Origin: Onchocerca lupi
Taxonomy: Eukaryota > Nematoda > Chromadorea > Rhabditida > Onchocercidae
Assembly (NCBI GenBank): GCA_028564675.1
Contig: JAOVVO010000004.1
Location: 310,001-374,000 of the forward strand
DNA length: 64,000 nucleotides
Direction: 5' to 3'
Shown: piece after piece, positions 24,705-38,200 of the stretch
How positions within the stretch are numbered: position 1 is the first letter of the stretch
Layout of the letters: every line of letters starts with the position of its first letter
The notes under the pieces: generated by a model
Told to the model about the DNA's origin: nothing
Database searches by the model: none
What the model saw: the letters and a program-made list of their open reading frames with translations, nothing else
Program-made: the position numbers and the translations under genes

Positions 24705-26399
24705 AATCGCATTTAAAACAATGTTGAAAAAGTTGTGCTGTATAACTAGAAATTTACCCTTACAATTACTTAAAGTTTTCAATAAGTATTCTTCATGAAT
24801 TTCTGTTTATATCGGCAGCTATTGTCGATTGGGGAGAAGAAAAGAGTAAAAAGAAGTGCGTGCACCACCTTATTAAAGCAAGATTGACATTTATTGTTAA
24901 ATCATTGAAATCCGCCCTAAGGAATAATGAATCTTGCATTATCGATAAACATCATTTTTGCATTATTCGATCCAATATTTTATTAGAAAGTTTAAGTGTA
25001 TAGCTTGGATAAACTAGAACTTGTTTGCTTTGCTTATCTCTTTCTCTCTGTCTAATAAATGAAATTAATTCAACCTGCTTATTTCTAAATCTATTTATTT
25101 GCCGCATATTTGGTTACATGTGCTGCTCAGTGCATGTCAATTAACTGAAATAAAATGCAAGTGAAGATGTTGATTTGAGCGTTTCGAAAATGTTTCCTCT
25201 TCTTTTCATTATTTCTGTTCAGTTTCTCCATCAAACTTTTGTATTGCATTGCTCTTATCATTTTCGCATTGGCAATTGATTTTTCATAAGTTCCATAATG
25301 AAACTATAGTTGTTCTTTTCTTCTTTTTTTTTTTTTTTTTTCTAAATCTGCTTTGCGTATTGGATAATGAATTCTTAAATACAATTCATCGCGGATATCC
25401 TAATCGAGCCTGGCTTGCTTTACTTATCATTCTCAATATATAACTTGGAATCTTTTTGCTTTGATATATAATTTGGAATCTTTTTGCTACTCATTCAATA
25501 ATTGACGAAGCAAAAGTATACCAAAGAACTTTTACACACTTTACACATTACATGAAAATCTGTTTATAATGTCTTTTTAACTGTTTTCTCTTTACATAAC
25601 TTTTTGCAAATTCTATTGATTATATGGTTTAAATGTAAATTTAATTCGAACTGGAATTACATTTGCAAATTGACTGCAATCATAACTATGCATTTCGAGA
25701 GAAGAATCGGAAACAAGTTTCTACTCAAATGGATGATAGCCAAATGCCGCAATACGCTATTTATAGTGTTCATTTAAAATATGTAATTTCATCGATTTGA
25801 TATTGACGGCAAATAGTGATGTTCCTATATTGTTTTTTTCGTTCACTTCATTTTAAAAAATATTGTGACTTTCGTCAAAATGAGATTTAGAGAAGGGGAT
25901 AGCCACATATGGATTGCATGAATTCGTTTGTGAAGTAAATTTAATCCAATATTTTCATTTCAATTTGGATAAGTACTGTTAATTTGATTTCGAATGTAAA
26001 ATTCATGCATAAAATATCAAAATTGTTTTTTCTGAAGTTATCTTTGCATTAAAATGCCAATAACACTTTTCTTTTGATGAAAAATTCATCTGCACTTAAC
26101 ATACCACTTCATATGTTATAGACGAGTAGAATGTAATGTAATGCATTTAACAAATTCTAATTTTTCAGTAATTAAACCGCTAATTTATGGTCATAAGAAT
26201 TTAAATGCTGAGACTTCTAGTCAAGTTCTTTTGTTGGACTTAATCTTAAATTTCGCTTGAAGATATGATCAAGTCAGGCAGAATTCCTAATTCTATTATT
26301 TGTAAAAAAATGAAATCCTATACTAAGAAAGAGTTCTTGGCTATAATTCAAACATCCGAAAAAGTCTAAATTGGCATTATCTTAGCTTCTCTTTCAAAT

Positions 26400-26600
26400 T
26401 TTGATCGAGTTATTTTGCTTTTTTCCTCTTATTTTATTTTTCCTTTTTTTTTCTTTCATTTCTTTTATTTTCGTTTTTGTTTTCCTTTCCTTTTTATTAT
26501 TTTCTTTTTTTCCATTTTCTGCCATTTTTCAAATTTTCTCAAGCTTTATCATCCTTTTTTCTTCAGTCACTTTTTTTTTTAAACTTTATCTTTCTCAAGC
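26400..26600 (+). repeat. Pyrimidine-rich low-complexity tract
   Basis: About 200 bp are nearly all T and C on the + strand. This creates a spurious Phe/Leu/Ser-rich open frame. No unit repeat is clear. Confidence 0.7.
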
Positions 26601-29600
26601 TTTTTTATGTATTTTGGAAGCTGTTTCGAAGATACTCTAATTTTTCAAAACAACTTCAGCAGTTATTGCTTATTTTCTATTTATTTGTTTATTCATTTAT
26701 ATAATTTTAAGAATGAAAAGAAGAGCTTTTGTTACAGAAACTACAAATTTGTCAGAAAACAGGAAATGAATTAGAGACTTAGATCATGAGATCGACTAAC
26801 CAGCAGTTGAACTAAATAAAGAGGCTTGAAGCCTGGTATCTAAAATCCCAAAGCTGCTCCAAAAATTGGGGAAGTTCATCTCTTTTCTACTCATTTTTTT
26901 GTATCATCGAATTTACATCAAAAATTTTCGATAAAATACCTTTTCTCAAAATAATTTAGAGAAGTAAACACAAGTAGTGATCCTACTTGTATGAATTGGA
27001 AATGTTTTACTGAGTTATCTTCTATTTGCAGAAGATCATGTAGGGACTGCATTGGTACCAGGTATTTACAATTATACTTTTTTTATAATCATAGATATCA
27101 TCTTTTCAACGGAAAGAAAAGATGAGTCACGGTGTTCCAGGAATTTTTATAACCTTGATCTTTTCATATATGCAGTGATCTTGTATTGATCTACTATTTA
27201 TTTTAAACTTTGAAGTTGTTATTTCATTGAACACATTCCATATTAACTGCTATAACTTTGTTGATATCCATAAGAAGGAGCAAAAAGCAAATATGAATAT
27301 AATACTTTTTCATTACTTTGTTACGATATTCTCCGAATACCTTTTTGAAGCATACTGCAAAAATTTTAAAAAAACAACCAGGATTTTTGTTGAAAACATT
27401 GAAATTTATCTGTAAACAGTAAAATCGTATTTTACAAAAAATTACACTTTCAGACTTGCTTTTTCAATAAATCAAGAGCTTGAGAATTTGAAGAATTAAA
27501 CCAAGTTAAACTCAATTTATCTCCTATATAATTTCATCCATGATTTGAGGGATTACTATTAGAAATAGATGAATAATACATTGATCCAGCTATTATTACA
27601 TGGCTTTAAGAAGGAAGTTAATTAGAAGTACCGAATGCTCAAATTCGAAGATTCTTCCTGAATTATCACAATATATTTCAAGCTCGATGTATGGCAATCA
27701 TTTCTTAAGGAAGTTTTCTCAAATGGATAAAAACGACATGCATGATACTTCCAATTTCAAATATTTTCATGATCAGTTTACAAGTAAATGAATTACTGAA
27801 TTTTTTGGTGAAGAATTCATTTTGAATGATCGTTCTTCAATGGAGCAATTAAATCCACAAATTAATTATCTGCTCAATCATTTTTTACCAAACTACTGAA
27901 TTCATTTAGAAAGACGGATAATCATAAAATTCTGCTGTTATCAATGATCTCAGCAATAGTCGTTTATCATTTCATTTATCATTGGATTTATCATTTTCTT
28001 TTTGTTCACTTTCCTTTTTTATTTAAATAATTTTATATGTTGCGAACCATTATTATCTATCTGTATACCGCATTCAATTATACCTTGATCCCCAGGATGA
28101 CATTACGGACATCAATCAATTTTTGATCAATCTATTATATTTTCGACCAACTAAATTATAAATGGAGGAAATAAATGGTTGAAAGGAAACTGTCGGTAGC
28201 AAAATTATGTCCCATTCAAAATAATATATACATAGACAAATCGTACTTGGTGATTTCTAATCTAATCGATAGTTTAATAAAAAAATTTTTGAGCAAATTG
28301 AAAAGATTCAAAATTTTCACTTCATCCTTCTTCAAAATGATTTTTTTCTCTCAAGATTTTTTCTAAAGAACTTTCCAACGCTAGTTCATTTCATATTGTG
28401 ATCGAGAACAAGATAGATGAAATCATTAAGTTCTAAAGTTCTCAAAAATTTCCGTAAACTACTGAGTCATTTTTTCTCACCTTTACTTTTTTTTGCACTT
28501 TCCAAATATTCTTCAATATTGCTCAGTTCAATTTTTCTTGCCTGTTGATTCCCATAAATTTTTGTTTGTAATCTTGATATTCTTTTTCCATCTTTCCTCT
28601 TGCTAAAGATTATCTTTCAATTCTATGAGATCATTTCGTGCAATTACGATTTTAGTCAGTATTTGACAATGTGTTTTTTAAAGCTGTGAAATTCAAATCA
28701 AAATCTTACACTTTACCACAATGTATGAAATTTATGCAAACTCAATTATTTCCATAAGAGATATTGTGGAAGGCTTGCTGTTCAGTTGAGCTGTGGATGG
28801 GACAGATTTGTATTAATTCCTTTATTCACAACAGCAGCAATCGAATAATAAATAATAGGCAGCACAATGGAAAATCAGACAAATAGTTGAGCAAATTGGA
28901 TGATATGGATTGGGAATTTAGAGAGGAATGTGTATTGGGAACTTGGAAAGGAGTAAAGTAGTCTAAAGTCGTTCAACTCGAATCGAAAAAGGTTCTTTGA
29001 AATTTTGTTGGGGTATTTGAACTGTTGAAAGTTGAGCGTGTCGAGATATAATACGATTGATAACAAAATAATTTGAGAAAGGAACAGTTTTTACAAAAGG
29101 AAAATGTTGTGATACAATTTGAGTACAAAAGATGAGAAGGATATGTAAATACAGGATTAATCATTTGATTAGAATTATTTTAGCTAAAACCGAGAACGTT
29201 TGGATGGATGTTGTAGATTAGCACACACTGAGAAATAATTTTGCAGATTATGATTCATTAGAAAATTTTGCAAATTTTTAACCATTTGATTATATAATTT
29301 TTTGTAATAATTAATTTTAAACAGGAATTAATTTCGGTTTTTTCGACAAGAAATTCAACGTTGTATGGTTCTCAGCAGAAGGTTAAGAAAGTGAAACAAC
29401 TTTCTAGTTGCGATTTTCAGAATTTTCTTTTTTTGATTTCCATTTCCTTTTGTCTTTGTCGCAAGCTCTTATCTTGTTTTGTGGGGAAAGTACGGAAGTG
29501 CCAAAAATTCAATAAGTAAAGGAAAGAATTCCTTGACATTAGGAAAAAATTGAATTCTTGTGGCAATTTTAACCATAATTCAGTCCATGTTTATATCTCA

Positions 29601-29623
29601 AGTGTTTATCATTGAAATCCATG

Positions 29624-29649
29624 AAAAAAAAAAAAAAAAAAAAAAAAAA
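29624..29649 (+). repeat. A26 homopolymer
   Basis: An uninterrupted run of 26 adenines in otherwise non-coding sequence. It could be the tail of an old retroposed copy, but no target-site duplication was recognised. Confidence 0.8.
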
Positions 29650-29966
29650 GAAAAATCAAAGTACTTTGTTAATTATAGTAAATTGTTCATGTTTTTTGAT
29701 TTTAAAATGGTTGAAAATTATTTATGATGACGATGATTTCTTTCGATACCAATTTCCACATATAGTAGCTGTTATGTTTTATTGGGAATGAAGTATTTAT
29801 ATTTATCATTATTGATGATAATAGAAAAAATAAATTAAAAATTAGCCTTACTCTGCTCATTTGTTTTCATAATGCATAATGCAGTTGCTATTGACAGTAC
29901 TGGACTTTGTATGAAAGCTGCCATCAAAAATAGAATCGTTAAAAGTCGATCGCTATAATCGCTTCA

Positions 29967-30004
29967 AATATGCATATTGTTTAGCAATAAACAATATGCA
30001 TATT
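29967..30004. repeat. Perfect 17-bp inverted repeat with 4-nt loop
   Basis: AATATGCATATTGTTTA (29967-29983) is followed by GCAA and then its exact reverse complement (29988-30004). The arms themselves contain the palindrome ATATGCATAT. Confidence 0.9.
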
Positions 30005-30333
30005 CGAAGGCGCAGATAAATATCAAGTAAATCAATAATTAATTGTTCATTATAGACAAATTGATAAATGATAAATAGTTTCCTAAGTGACAAGCAGAAC
30101 GATAGTCTAAACTCTTCCATTAACGCTTGAGAATTGGAGAATCATTCGAAGTTATTGAAAAATGTTTTAATTGCTAATAATCATCTTACTCTTTATAAAA
30201 TCGTAATTCATGTCGATTGCTTTTTCCAATTTTCTAGTAGCAGATGATACGCTTTATTTTCCTTGTTCCTTTATGAACTCTTGCACTAATTTAATGATTT
30301 TTTTACAAATTACTAACTTAATTTAAATTTCAG

Positions 30334-30428
30334 GTAAGAAGCTATTATATTCTGTGATTGGATTCGGATTGTTGAAGATCATCATGCATTGCAATTTATT
30401 TCGTTCCTTTGCTGGCCAACCACAATTG
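30334..30428 (+). CDS. Isolated exon of an unidentified gene
   Basis: A 95-nt open segment is bounded by TTTCAG and a GTCAGT donor. It starts in phase 1 and ends in phase 0. It encodes LLYSVIGFGLLKIIMHCNLF and then RSFAGQPQL; codons are balanced and the peptide looks natural, with a hydrophobic half. If unspliced it would stop eight codons later. I could not join it to the exon at 31805, because the only acceptor there would run straight into a stop. Its partners and family are unknown. Confidence 0.35.
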
Positions 30429-31534
30429 GTCAGTATCTTCAATTTTTGATAAAATTATTTTGCACAGAGAAAAGACCCTCTTTTGAGATTAATTCTTCGA
30501 CTTTATGTTTCTAATTTTTTAAATTCGAAGTTATATTGTAACTAAGAATCTCACATATTCTTTGCATTCGAAATTCAAATAGTGTCCCAAAAATCATCCA
30601 TAAAATAGAAACAGTTGATTGAAATAGTTCGGTAAAGTAATTTAATCACTCTTGCTTACTGGAAGTTCTGTGTATATATTCCCTATGAAACGTATTATTC
30701 CGTACTAATGAATTTATCGTTGTTTCAAACAAAATCAAATATAAATCTTTTTAATTTTACTTTCCAAACATTTTGATATAACATATCAAATTTTTTTGTT
30801 ATCTACAATCATTTTTTTCAATCATAACATTGCTTTTGCTTTTATTCATCTGTAAGTTCACTATTTCCAACGTTGCTAATTTGAACATCTTGATACAAAA
30901 AGATTTTTGAATACTCATTTTTTTACTGTCTATGATTGGGTATTTCATAATGTGCAATCCATTTTGAGCAACGTCTAACAATTTTCATGAAATCTTCAGC
31001 AGATTCTTCCACATCTTTATAACAAGGAAGGAGTGTTAAACTTATGGTTCCAGCCAATCAGATAAATCGACAGATGTGAATATTAGGGACAGAAGTTAGT
31101 CGATGATTGATCTTTACTTCTTATTAAAATATTATTTGGTGCACGGAGAAATTGGACATTCTTTCTCTTTAAAGGAAGTGAGAGAAGATATTTAGGTAAT
31201 TTCATTTCACCCATTCAATTTCGTTCATCCATCCATTCATCATTTATTTGTCATCTTCGATCGACGAAACTTTCTATTCTGTTGTGTGCTCTCACTGAAA
31301 GTATGAGAGGATTTTTTATTGTTGTACTGTTACCATTACTTCCCCATAATGCATCATTTATATATTATGAACTAAATTCTCTCTTATCGATTAGACATTT
31401 TTCGACAACTTTTGATATTTAAAAATAAAACGAAAAAGTTTTTTTTTTGCAAATTTTTAATATTTACAAATAATGTATTTAATACAATTGAAGTTTCCAT
31501 TGTTCGCTACAAGCACTTGAACCTAACACTACTG

Positions 31535-31621
31535 CTATACTCGTCTACCAAACGGTGTTACCATACGATCCAGCATCCAGCACTCCTCTTTTGTACATGT
31601 TTCATAATAGTAACTTGTAAT
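31535..31621 (-). CDS. Possible neuropeptide-like C-terminal exon
   Basis: On the - strand a short coding-like frame follows a TACAAG acceptor and reads YYETCTKEECWMLDRMVTPF, then GRRV and TAG. A Gly followed by two basic residues near a stop is the usual mark of an amidated peptide at the end of a precursor, and CTKEEC could form a small disulfide ring. The upstream exon and signal peptide were not found, and I do not recognise the peptide. The opposite strand is also open here. Confidence 0.25.
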   Translation of the reverse strand: MTSYYYETCTKEECWMLDRMVTPFGRRV

Positions 31622-31804
31622 TTACAATAGTCAGCTAATTTCTTCTCTGGTTACTTTATAAATTCAAAAAAGTATTGTTTTTATGCCGATATCCATATAT
31701 TTTTCAACAATATCAACCACTTTATGTAAATAATTTTACAAATTAGTTTATAAAATGTTGACTTTACATTTAAAGACATTCATTAGTTTTCTTAGTAAAT
31801 ACAA

Positions 31805-34346
31805 ATGCGGTTATTTCTTAAAATTTATGCACTATTTTGGATTCCATTGGGTCATAAATGTTATAAACTTATGCTGAGCTGTAATAAAACGTATAGTTTG
31901 ATGAGCGGCATACAATCCATTATTTGGCCAGATATATGTCGAAAGAATAGTGGAGCCATGAGCTGCAAATATATTCGAATTTATTCTCTATGGCAAAAAT
32001 TTACCGAAATAAATACTACCTGTGTTGATGGAGAAGTTTGCAGTCAGTAAGATATATATATATATTCTTTTATTTAATACTTTGCTCATTTTTTACAACA
32101 TCCATTCGTTTTCTTCTCATCATTTTTAACAATCAATTTTAACTCAAAAAAATCATTCGAATGAGTTTGAACACATCAATGATGTTATCAATGCAAAATG
32201 GGCACGTGAAAGATTCTTCTCACAATACACTGATTTGCTACTCGTATATGTCAAGCGTGTACACGTAAAAAACAGCCTTTTTGACTTCACTAGTCTAAGC
32301 ACTACAGAATTTTGTTAGAATGATCATATTATATGCACAGTTAATAACCAATAGTTTAATTTTATTTGTCCTTTGATAAGTTGCATTTTAAGCATTCATT
32401 CAAAAATAGTACCACAAGATGTTTAATCATAATAGCATTTACCTAGGATGATAATAGGATGATAATATAAAATATTTTTTATTGGTGTTAAAAAAGCTTA
32501 AATCTTAATTTTCATCCCATTGTAATCTGTCAACTTGGGTCTTTTTTTCTGGTTTACTTTACTAGAACTACTTTTTTTTTTAACTAATTTCAATTTTTAG
32601 AATTTGAAGTATAATTCAACTTTTTCTGACGAATAATTGTCATGAAATTTTAGGTATAAGCGCAGTTCTATAAAATTCAGAGGTAGTAAGATTTTTAATA
32701 CGAATTCTAGCGTTTGATGCTGATAATGTATATTGAATGATGATATAATTTCTATCCTTATCATTAAAAAGTTCTTGCTTTGCTTACAAAGAGACTCATA
32801 TAAAATAGCAGAAGTCCAGAAGTTTCTTTTTCTTCTCTTCATTCTAATGTCGATGATAAACTTCAAAGGAAGTCTTCTTCATCGAATTGTATTTGGCAAT
32901 TCCTAAGATCTTCACAAAAGTATGAGAATTGATCGAAAGATTTCAACAAACATTTTCAATCTATTATTTATCTAATCCGTTTGAAAAACACGCACTATGT
33001 GGGCAGTTGTTGGAAAACGAGAAATACAGATTTTCATTAAAATGATGCGTTAACCTTTCTAGAGATTGGTAAAGAAGAAGTAAAAATCATCAAATTCTAT
33101 ATCTTTCATATGAAAAAAAATCAAAATTGTCAAAAACAAATTCATGGAGCGATAGTTTTTTTTTTTTCTTGACCTATGGAGTGTTAGTTTTCTACCAGGA
33201 GAAAAAGAGGAAAGAAAAGCATTTAATTCGAATATTTGTTATTTTTTTTCTTATTTTGATATAATTAAAATTATCTTGAAATTGTTTTAAAATTAGATTT
33301 GGCAGAGCAAAAAAGACCCACTTTGTGAACCAAAAATAAAAAGATAGGAAAAACACGCTCGTCATTTATTGTTATTTTTCTTTAAAGGTCAAAAACATAT
33401 TCTGATCAATGTTATTACATGGTGATAGATAATGGTACCCTGTATCAGACATGTACTTGTTGCGGTCAACTTTGTGACGAAGAGATTTATCAGCCTGATA
33501 GTGGAGATATGGGAACAATGCTAGCCAACGTTAATCCCTTCTGGATTATCACCGATATCTCTGTAATGAGCATTATCTTCATACTTCTCATCATATTCGC
33601 CAATTTCTGCATTTTTATCATCATTTTCGATGACCTTACTTATCTGTGCATCTTCATGTGGGCCTTTCTTGCAAAATTTTGGGATTTTCAACGCAAACTA
33701 CCTCAACGTTGCAAATTGAAGCCGATGGCACAATTTTTAGAGAAGCATAAATTATTAGATTACTATGCACCTCGAAATTTGTTCATTTTCACAAAAAATC
33801 ATTCAACATCAATTTTAAATACTAAAAGCGCTCGAGAAACTCGATATCTATCTCGTTTGAGAAGAGATTATCAAAATATACGAACTCAAGTGAAGAATAC
33901 ATTATTTATTCATTATTTGATCAAAAGGATTGCTGCCACTCATTCGGTACGAAGAGATTTGTTTCTTGTCACGAAATTTGAGAAATAACGCGATAGAGAT
34001 TGGAAACATTTTCGCTTTTCTGTTAGTCCAAAAATCTGGAAAATCCTTCTTTCTTTTCAAAAAAAAAAAAGGAGAATGTTCCCAGTTCTTTCATTTAGTT
34101 CGTCATTTTGAGCAATAAAATATATCTTTTTTGGATTACTACTTAGAAATAAATTTTAATACTTTTTCTAAATGAAACTCTGGAAGAGATTAATGTGTTA
34201 ATAAATATATTACGGCAATAATAATTTCTAGTTTAATTTTACAGCAGCGATTTCCCGAGAACAGCCATTTTTTATATATTCTTTTTCCAAGAATTCGGAA
34301 TTTAGGTACGAATACGATTGGACGAATTGCGATCGATGGAGTTTGA
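31805..34346 (+). CDS. Three-finger (Ly6/activin-receptor-like) single-pass membrane protein
   Basis: Exons 31805-32046, 33388-33946 and 34245-34346 join in phase (301 codons, 300 aa). A signal peptide (about 1-18) is followed at once by CYKL and a Cys-rich ectodomain of about 100 residues ending TCTCCGQLCDEE, which recalls the CCxxDxCN close of three-finger domains. A long hydrophobic stretch from about residue 130 (ISVMSIIFILLIIFANFCIF) spans the membrane once, possibly twice. A basic cytoplasmic part of about 120 residues with no kinase follows. This layout resembles BAMBI-type pseudoreceptors or nematode Ly6 proteins; which one is not settled. If the second intron is not removed, translation ends at 33986-33988 (280 aa). 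Exon 3 is also open in another frame, to a TAG ending near 34440. Confidence 0.6.
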
Positions 34347-37300
34347 GCTATCAATCCAAGAAACAAGAAGAGCAGATGATAGTTAATAATAAGACATACA
34401 ATAACAATAAGACAATAGTACCTATGAAAAGTAAACCGTAGAATTTTTAGATTTCAAGTTGATCTTCATCTTATTATCTGATCTATTAAGACAATTATAT
34501 TACTAGTGCTAATTAAAGTTGTTTGTTACTTTTTCATTCTTGATGAATGGAAATAAAATTTTTGAAAAACTGGAATGAATTAGAGGATGAGGGATAGAAA
34601 GTAAAGCGGAAAAAAATTAAATCGGTGGAATAAAATTAAGCTCTGCAGACTTCTCATTAAGGTTTGGTGATATGTTTCTGATATGCTGAACGCGAAATAT
34701 TTGGAGAGAAACAACTAGAAGCGATCTCATGAAGATTATGTAAACATTATCAAGTTTAATAATAAACAATAATTTCAGCAATAATAAAATCACTAATAAA
34801 TTTTGAGTAATCGCGACATGATCGGAAATGAATCGCAGATTTAGCAGTAATGCCTGAATTCCATTTCTTTGAATGTTTCATTCCTACATCTTGATATGAA
34901 ATTAGAATTTAAAATGGGAACGTGAGATTTTATGCTTTTTCATAACTTTCGAAGAACAGACATATGTTTTGAAGTTTTAATTTCAACATGTAGTTTGAAA
35001 TTTTGCTATTTCCACTGATTAGTCAAAAACTTTACACAAAGAACAAAGTTTTTTTCTCATTCTGTCAAATCTTTCATTTATATTTTACGCGAACCGCCGA
35101 GGTGTTGAAATATAGTTGCTGTATTAAAATTTGCTATTATAGTAAAAAAAATATTAGGTGAAAATAGCTAAAGTTTATGCTGTTTATAAATTTGAATAAA
35201 ATTAGCATAAATTTATAAATCGTAGATGACAGACTTGGAAATTTTTCTTTCGGTTAATTGGAACTTATCTCTATAATTCATTTCATTTACTGATTAGTTT
35301 TCCTGCTTATTAGAATAACGTATTATCTTTGAAAGATTCTGTCAATCTCTAAATTAAATTGATGTCGAAATATATATTTGAAATCATAATATTGATGTTG
35401 TGGATCAAGCAATGAAGTTTTCAAATCTAAAGCAAATTTTAAGGAGCGATAAACTGTAAACAAAAGAAGTTAACAGAAAAATTAGTGACAAAATGTCTCT
35501 AAATATGAGTTTATTGCTGGAAGAATAGGATCTTCTTGCATTATAAATCTTCATTTTTAATTCAATCATTATAGCAGAGCATTAGATGATGGTATACAGT
35601 TTCTTTGACATTATAATTGTCAATTTATGATCTTCTGTTTATCTGATCTCGAGTTTTTTATGTTATCAAAATATTTGATTAAAGAATGAATTTGATGCTA
35701 GCAGAAGCATTTGAAGATGTTCTCTTGATCGAAAATATAGATTAATAGGTATTTAAAAATTTATATTGGAGGTCAAATCATGAGAAGCGCAAGTTAACTG
35801 CAGATATGTTGTGAGAAATATATTAAAAAAGATTAAATGTAATTAATAAACTAATAAGGACACATGCACAATTTATAACACTGATAAAACAATTTGATAA
35901 TAATTTGTTTTCATTCCATCAAATAAATATACTGCTGTCTGCAACTTGCTATTTGCTTATCTTCTTTTCATATCACATTAAAAATACTTATTTCGTTTCT
36001 TAATTTATAACAATTCGAAACTTTAGGTTGGAAATTAATTTTGAAGCGCATTATTGATAAGAATTTGAGTAAACATTCGCTGCTGTCTTTATAAAATGCA
36101 ATCTCATGACAGACCATTTCTTTAGAAAAGAATAAACAAGCATACAATCGAGGAAATTTAAATCCTGTAATAATTTTTTCAAATGTCCTTTGTAATTTAT
36201 GCGAAATAAAAAGAAGCAGAATCAAAACAACCACAAATACTTTGGATTCAAATTCGATAGAATCGGCGATCATAATTTTGTTTCGTACAAAAATTGAAAT
36301 TCTAACTATATTTTGATTCTTGACACTTTTTGAATGAATAACGATTCCTTATTTCTTACAAAACTTTACCTTTTATTTGGATAATTTTGCTTATCAAAGT
36401 CATAATTTCACTATTTAAAACAAATGTCAGGTTGAGGTGATGAATAAAAAATGGGATTGAAGTAGAAACGAAAGAATATAAAGATGAAAGAAAGAGATTT
36501 AGGCACTCTTCCTTTAATCACCTGCTCATTCTTATTTTATTTCTTATATATTTGTTGATAAATAGGAAAGCAAATAAAAAAAAAGATTAGTTATAGCAAA
36601 AAATCGAAAATATGGAAATAAATCTTTTTTTGTTTGTCAATCTTTTTTCAATTTTAAAACAGAAACTTAATCCTCCAAAATAAAAATTTTAGCTTCTGTT
36701 CTCATCTTACTTGTTCCATATTTTTCTTTTTCTCTTTTTTTTTTTAATTCAATACAAAAAAGTTCCGGAAAAACTCCATTTTTTGTTAAAAATGCGTTAA
36801 AAATCGATATTTGAATAACCATTTGAATACGATATTTAAATTACTATTTTAATACAATCCATTCTTAAAACTCATGTTTTGAAATTACTTCTAATTAAAA
36901 CTTATTTAATGATGTCAGCTAATATTGCGATTAAATTGAAGATATAAGACCTAACCATACATATAATTATTATTTCTTTCTTTATCAGTTTTGATTTTAT
37001 ACATCACCAATTACCGATCCTATATTTGGTTACTCTTAAATGTAGGTCTTTTTTTTCTTAATATTTTAATCATAAACGAGCTGGCAATCTAAATAAGAAA
37101 GAATTAAATTTGATTTGAGAAATCTTAATTGGTTTCCGAACATCAGAAAAACTTCGCTCTCCAACATAAGAAAAAAATCAACAGCATTATAGCATAAATA
37201 ATAGAAACTTTTAGTAAAATTAACAGGAATGGCGAAAGTTTGTTAACAAAAAAGTTAACAGGGATTTTTCTTTTACGCATTTTGTAAAATGATTTACATC

Positions 37301-37533
37301 TTTGTCTTTTTTAGTTGATGAATCTTATGAAGATAAATTTACTGAGAAAAAGTACTGTTTCCCTTAAAATTATTTGTTACAGTCAATTAATTTCACACTT
37401 TCGCTTTCAATTTACTTCAACTTATGCTTCTATCTTTTGATAAGAAATGTGATTATTTATATTTTCTTTCTTCCAAACAATGATTTTGTAATGTTAAATT
37501 GAATAAAAATGCTATTATTGAAATTTGCATCAG
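34347..37533. other. Intergenic region
   Basis: An AATAAA at about 34552 could end the three-finger gene. The rest is AT-rich. A 101-codon frame on the - strand (35968-36273) is listed separately. No repeat or RNA gene was recognised. Confidence 0.45.
35968..36273 (-). CDS. Hypothetical small membrane protein (101 aa), weak
   Basis: An ATG-initiated single-exon frame with a hydrophobic N-terminal anchor (VFVVVLILLLFISHKL), a basic middle and several Cys. It is unusually long for chance in sequence this AT-rich and its first dozen codons look coding-like. However, a GTATTT donor after codon 11 is possible, so it may be only the first exon of something else. No family was recognised. Confidence 0.25.
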   Translation of the reverse strand: MIADSIEFESKVFVVVLILLLFISHKLQRTFEKIITGFKFPRLYACLFFSKEMVCHEIAFYKDSSECLLKFLSIMRFKINFQPKVSNCYKLRNEISIFNVI

Positions 37534-38165
37534 GTTGAACAACGTTATTCGACTCAATTTCCGTCCAGATTTCACTCGTACGATCCGATTATTGTTGCCG
37601 CAGCAAATCAACAGAATTTGAATTTCATGATTCTGCCACCAACTCGCTTGGTTCTTTTTTCGTTTCATTAATTGATAATTCAGAACCGTATTATTTTTCC
37701 TACTGATTGAGTATAATTGACTTTATGAATTTATTTATTTAATTGCTACTTAATTTTCTAAATAAAATTGCTAAAATGATAAACAAAATATCAGAATTTC
37801 TGTATTTTTTGCAAAAATAGTTCTTAAAAGTTTCAAATTCTTCAAAATGGAAGCAATAAACGATGATCGTCAATGATCTTTCATTTGGATTTTCAGAATA
37901 GTGTTAGCGGTTACAATCTTAAACGATTATCATTGATCGAGGCGTTCAGTAATTCAATCTTCTCTGATGGCAAGCATGATGACGTAAGTTTTTTTGCGAG
38001 TGAAAGGAATTGCAAATTAAGATTAGAGAAGTACATGCTAATTAATATGCTTTTCAATAATTAATTACTTCCAGTTTTCCCTTCTTTGTTCTGCACTCTT
38101 AAAATATTATAATTGCTTATATTCATTGGACTATAAATCTGATAATTTTATTGCATTTTTTTCAT

Positions 38166-38200
<35 letters not shown>

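Larger units (their letters stand above)
24705..30333. other. Gene-poor AT-rich region
   Basis: I see no supported gene here. It contains a 28-bp two-copy repeat (about 25439-25490, unit TTGGAATCTTTTTGCT), a pyrimidine-rich tract (about 26400-26600), an A26 run (29624-29649) and a perfect hairpin (29967-30004). A 30-nt microexon-like segment at 27032-27061 and a 63-codon open frame at 27600-27791 have coding-like codons but no partners. Confidence 0.5.

Noticed and set aside
26401..26704. Two overlapping Phe/Leu-rich frames on the + strand
   Set aside because: They are a by-product of the pyrimidine-rich tract; no membrane protein family or splice structure.
32597..32866. 89-codon - strand frame
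   Set aside because: Inside the first intron of the three-finger gene, low complexity, no partner exon.
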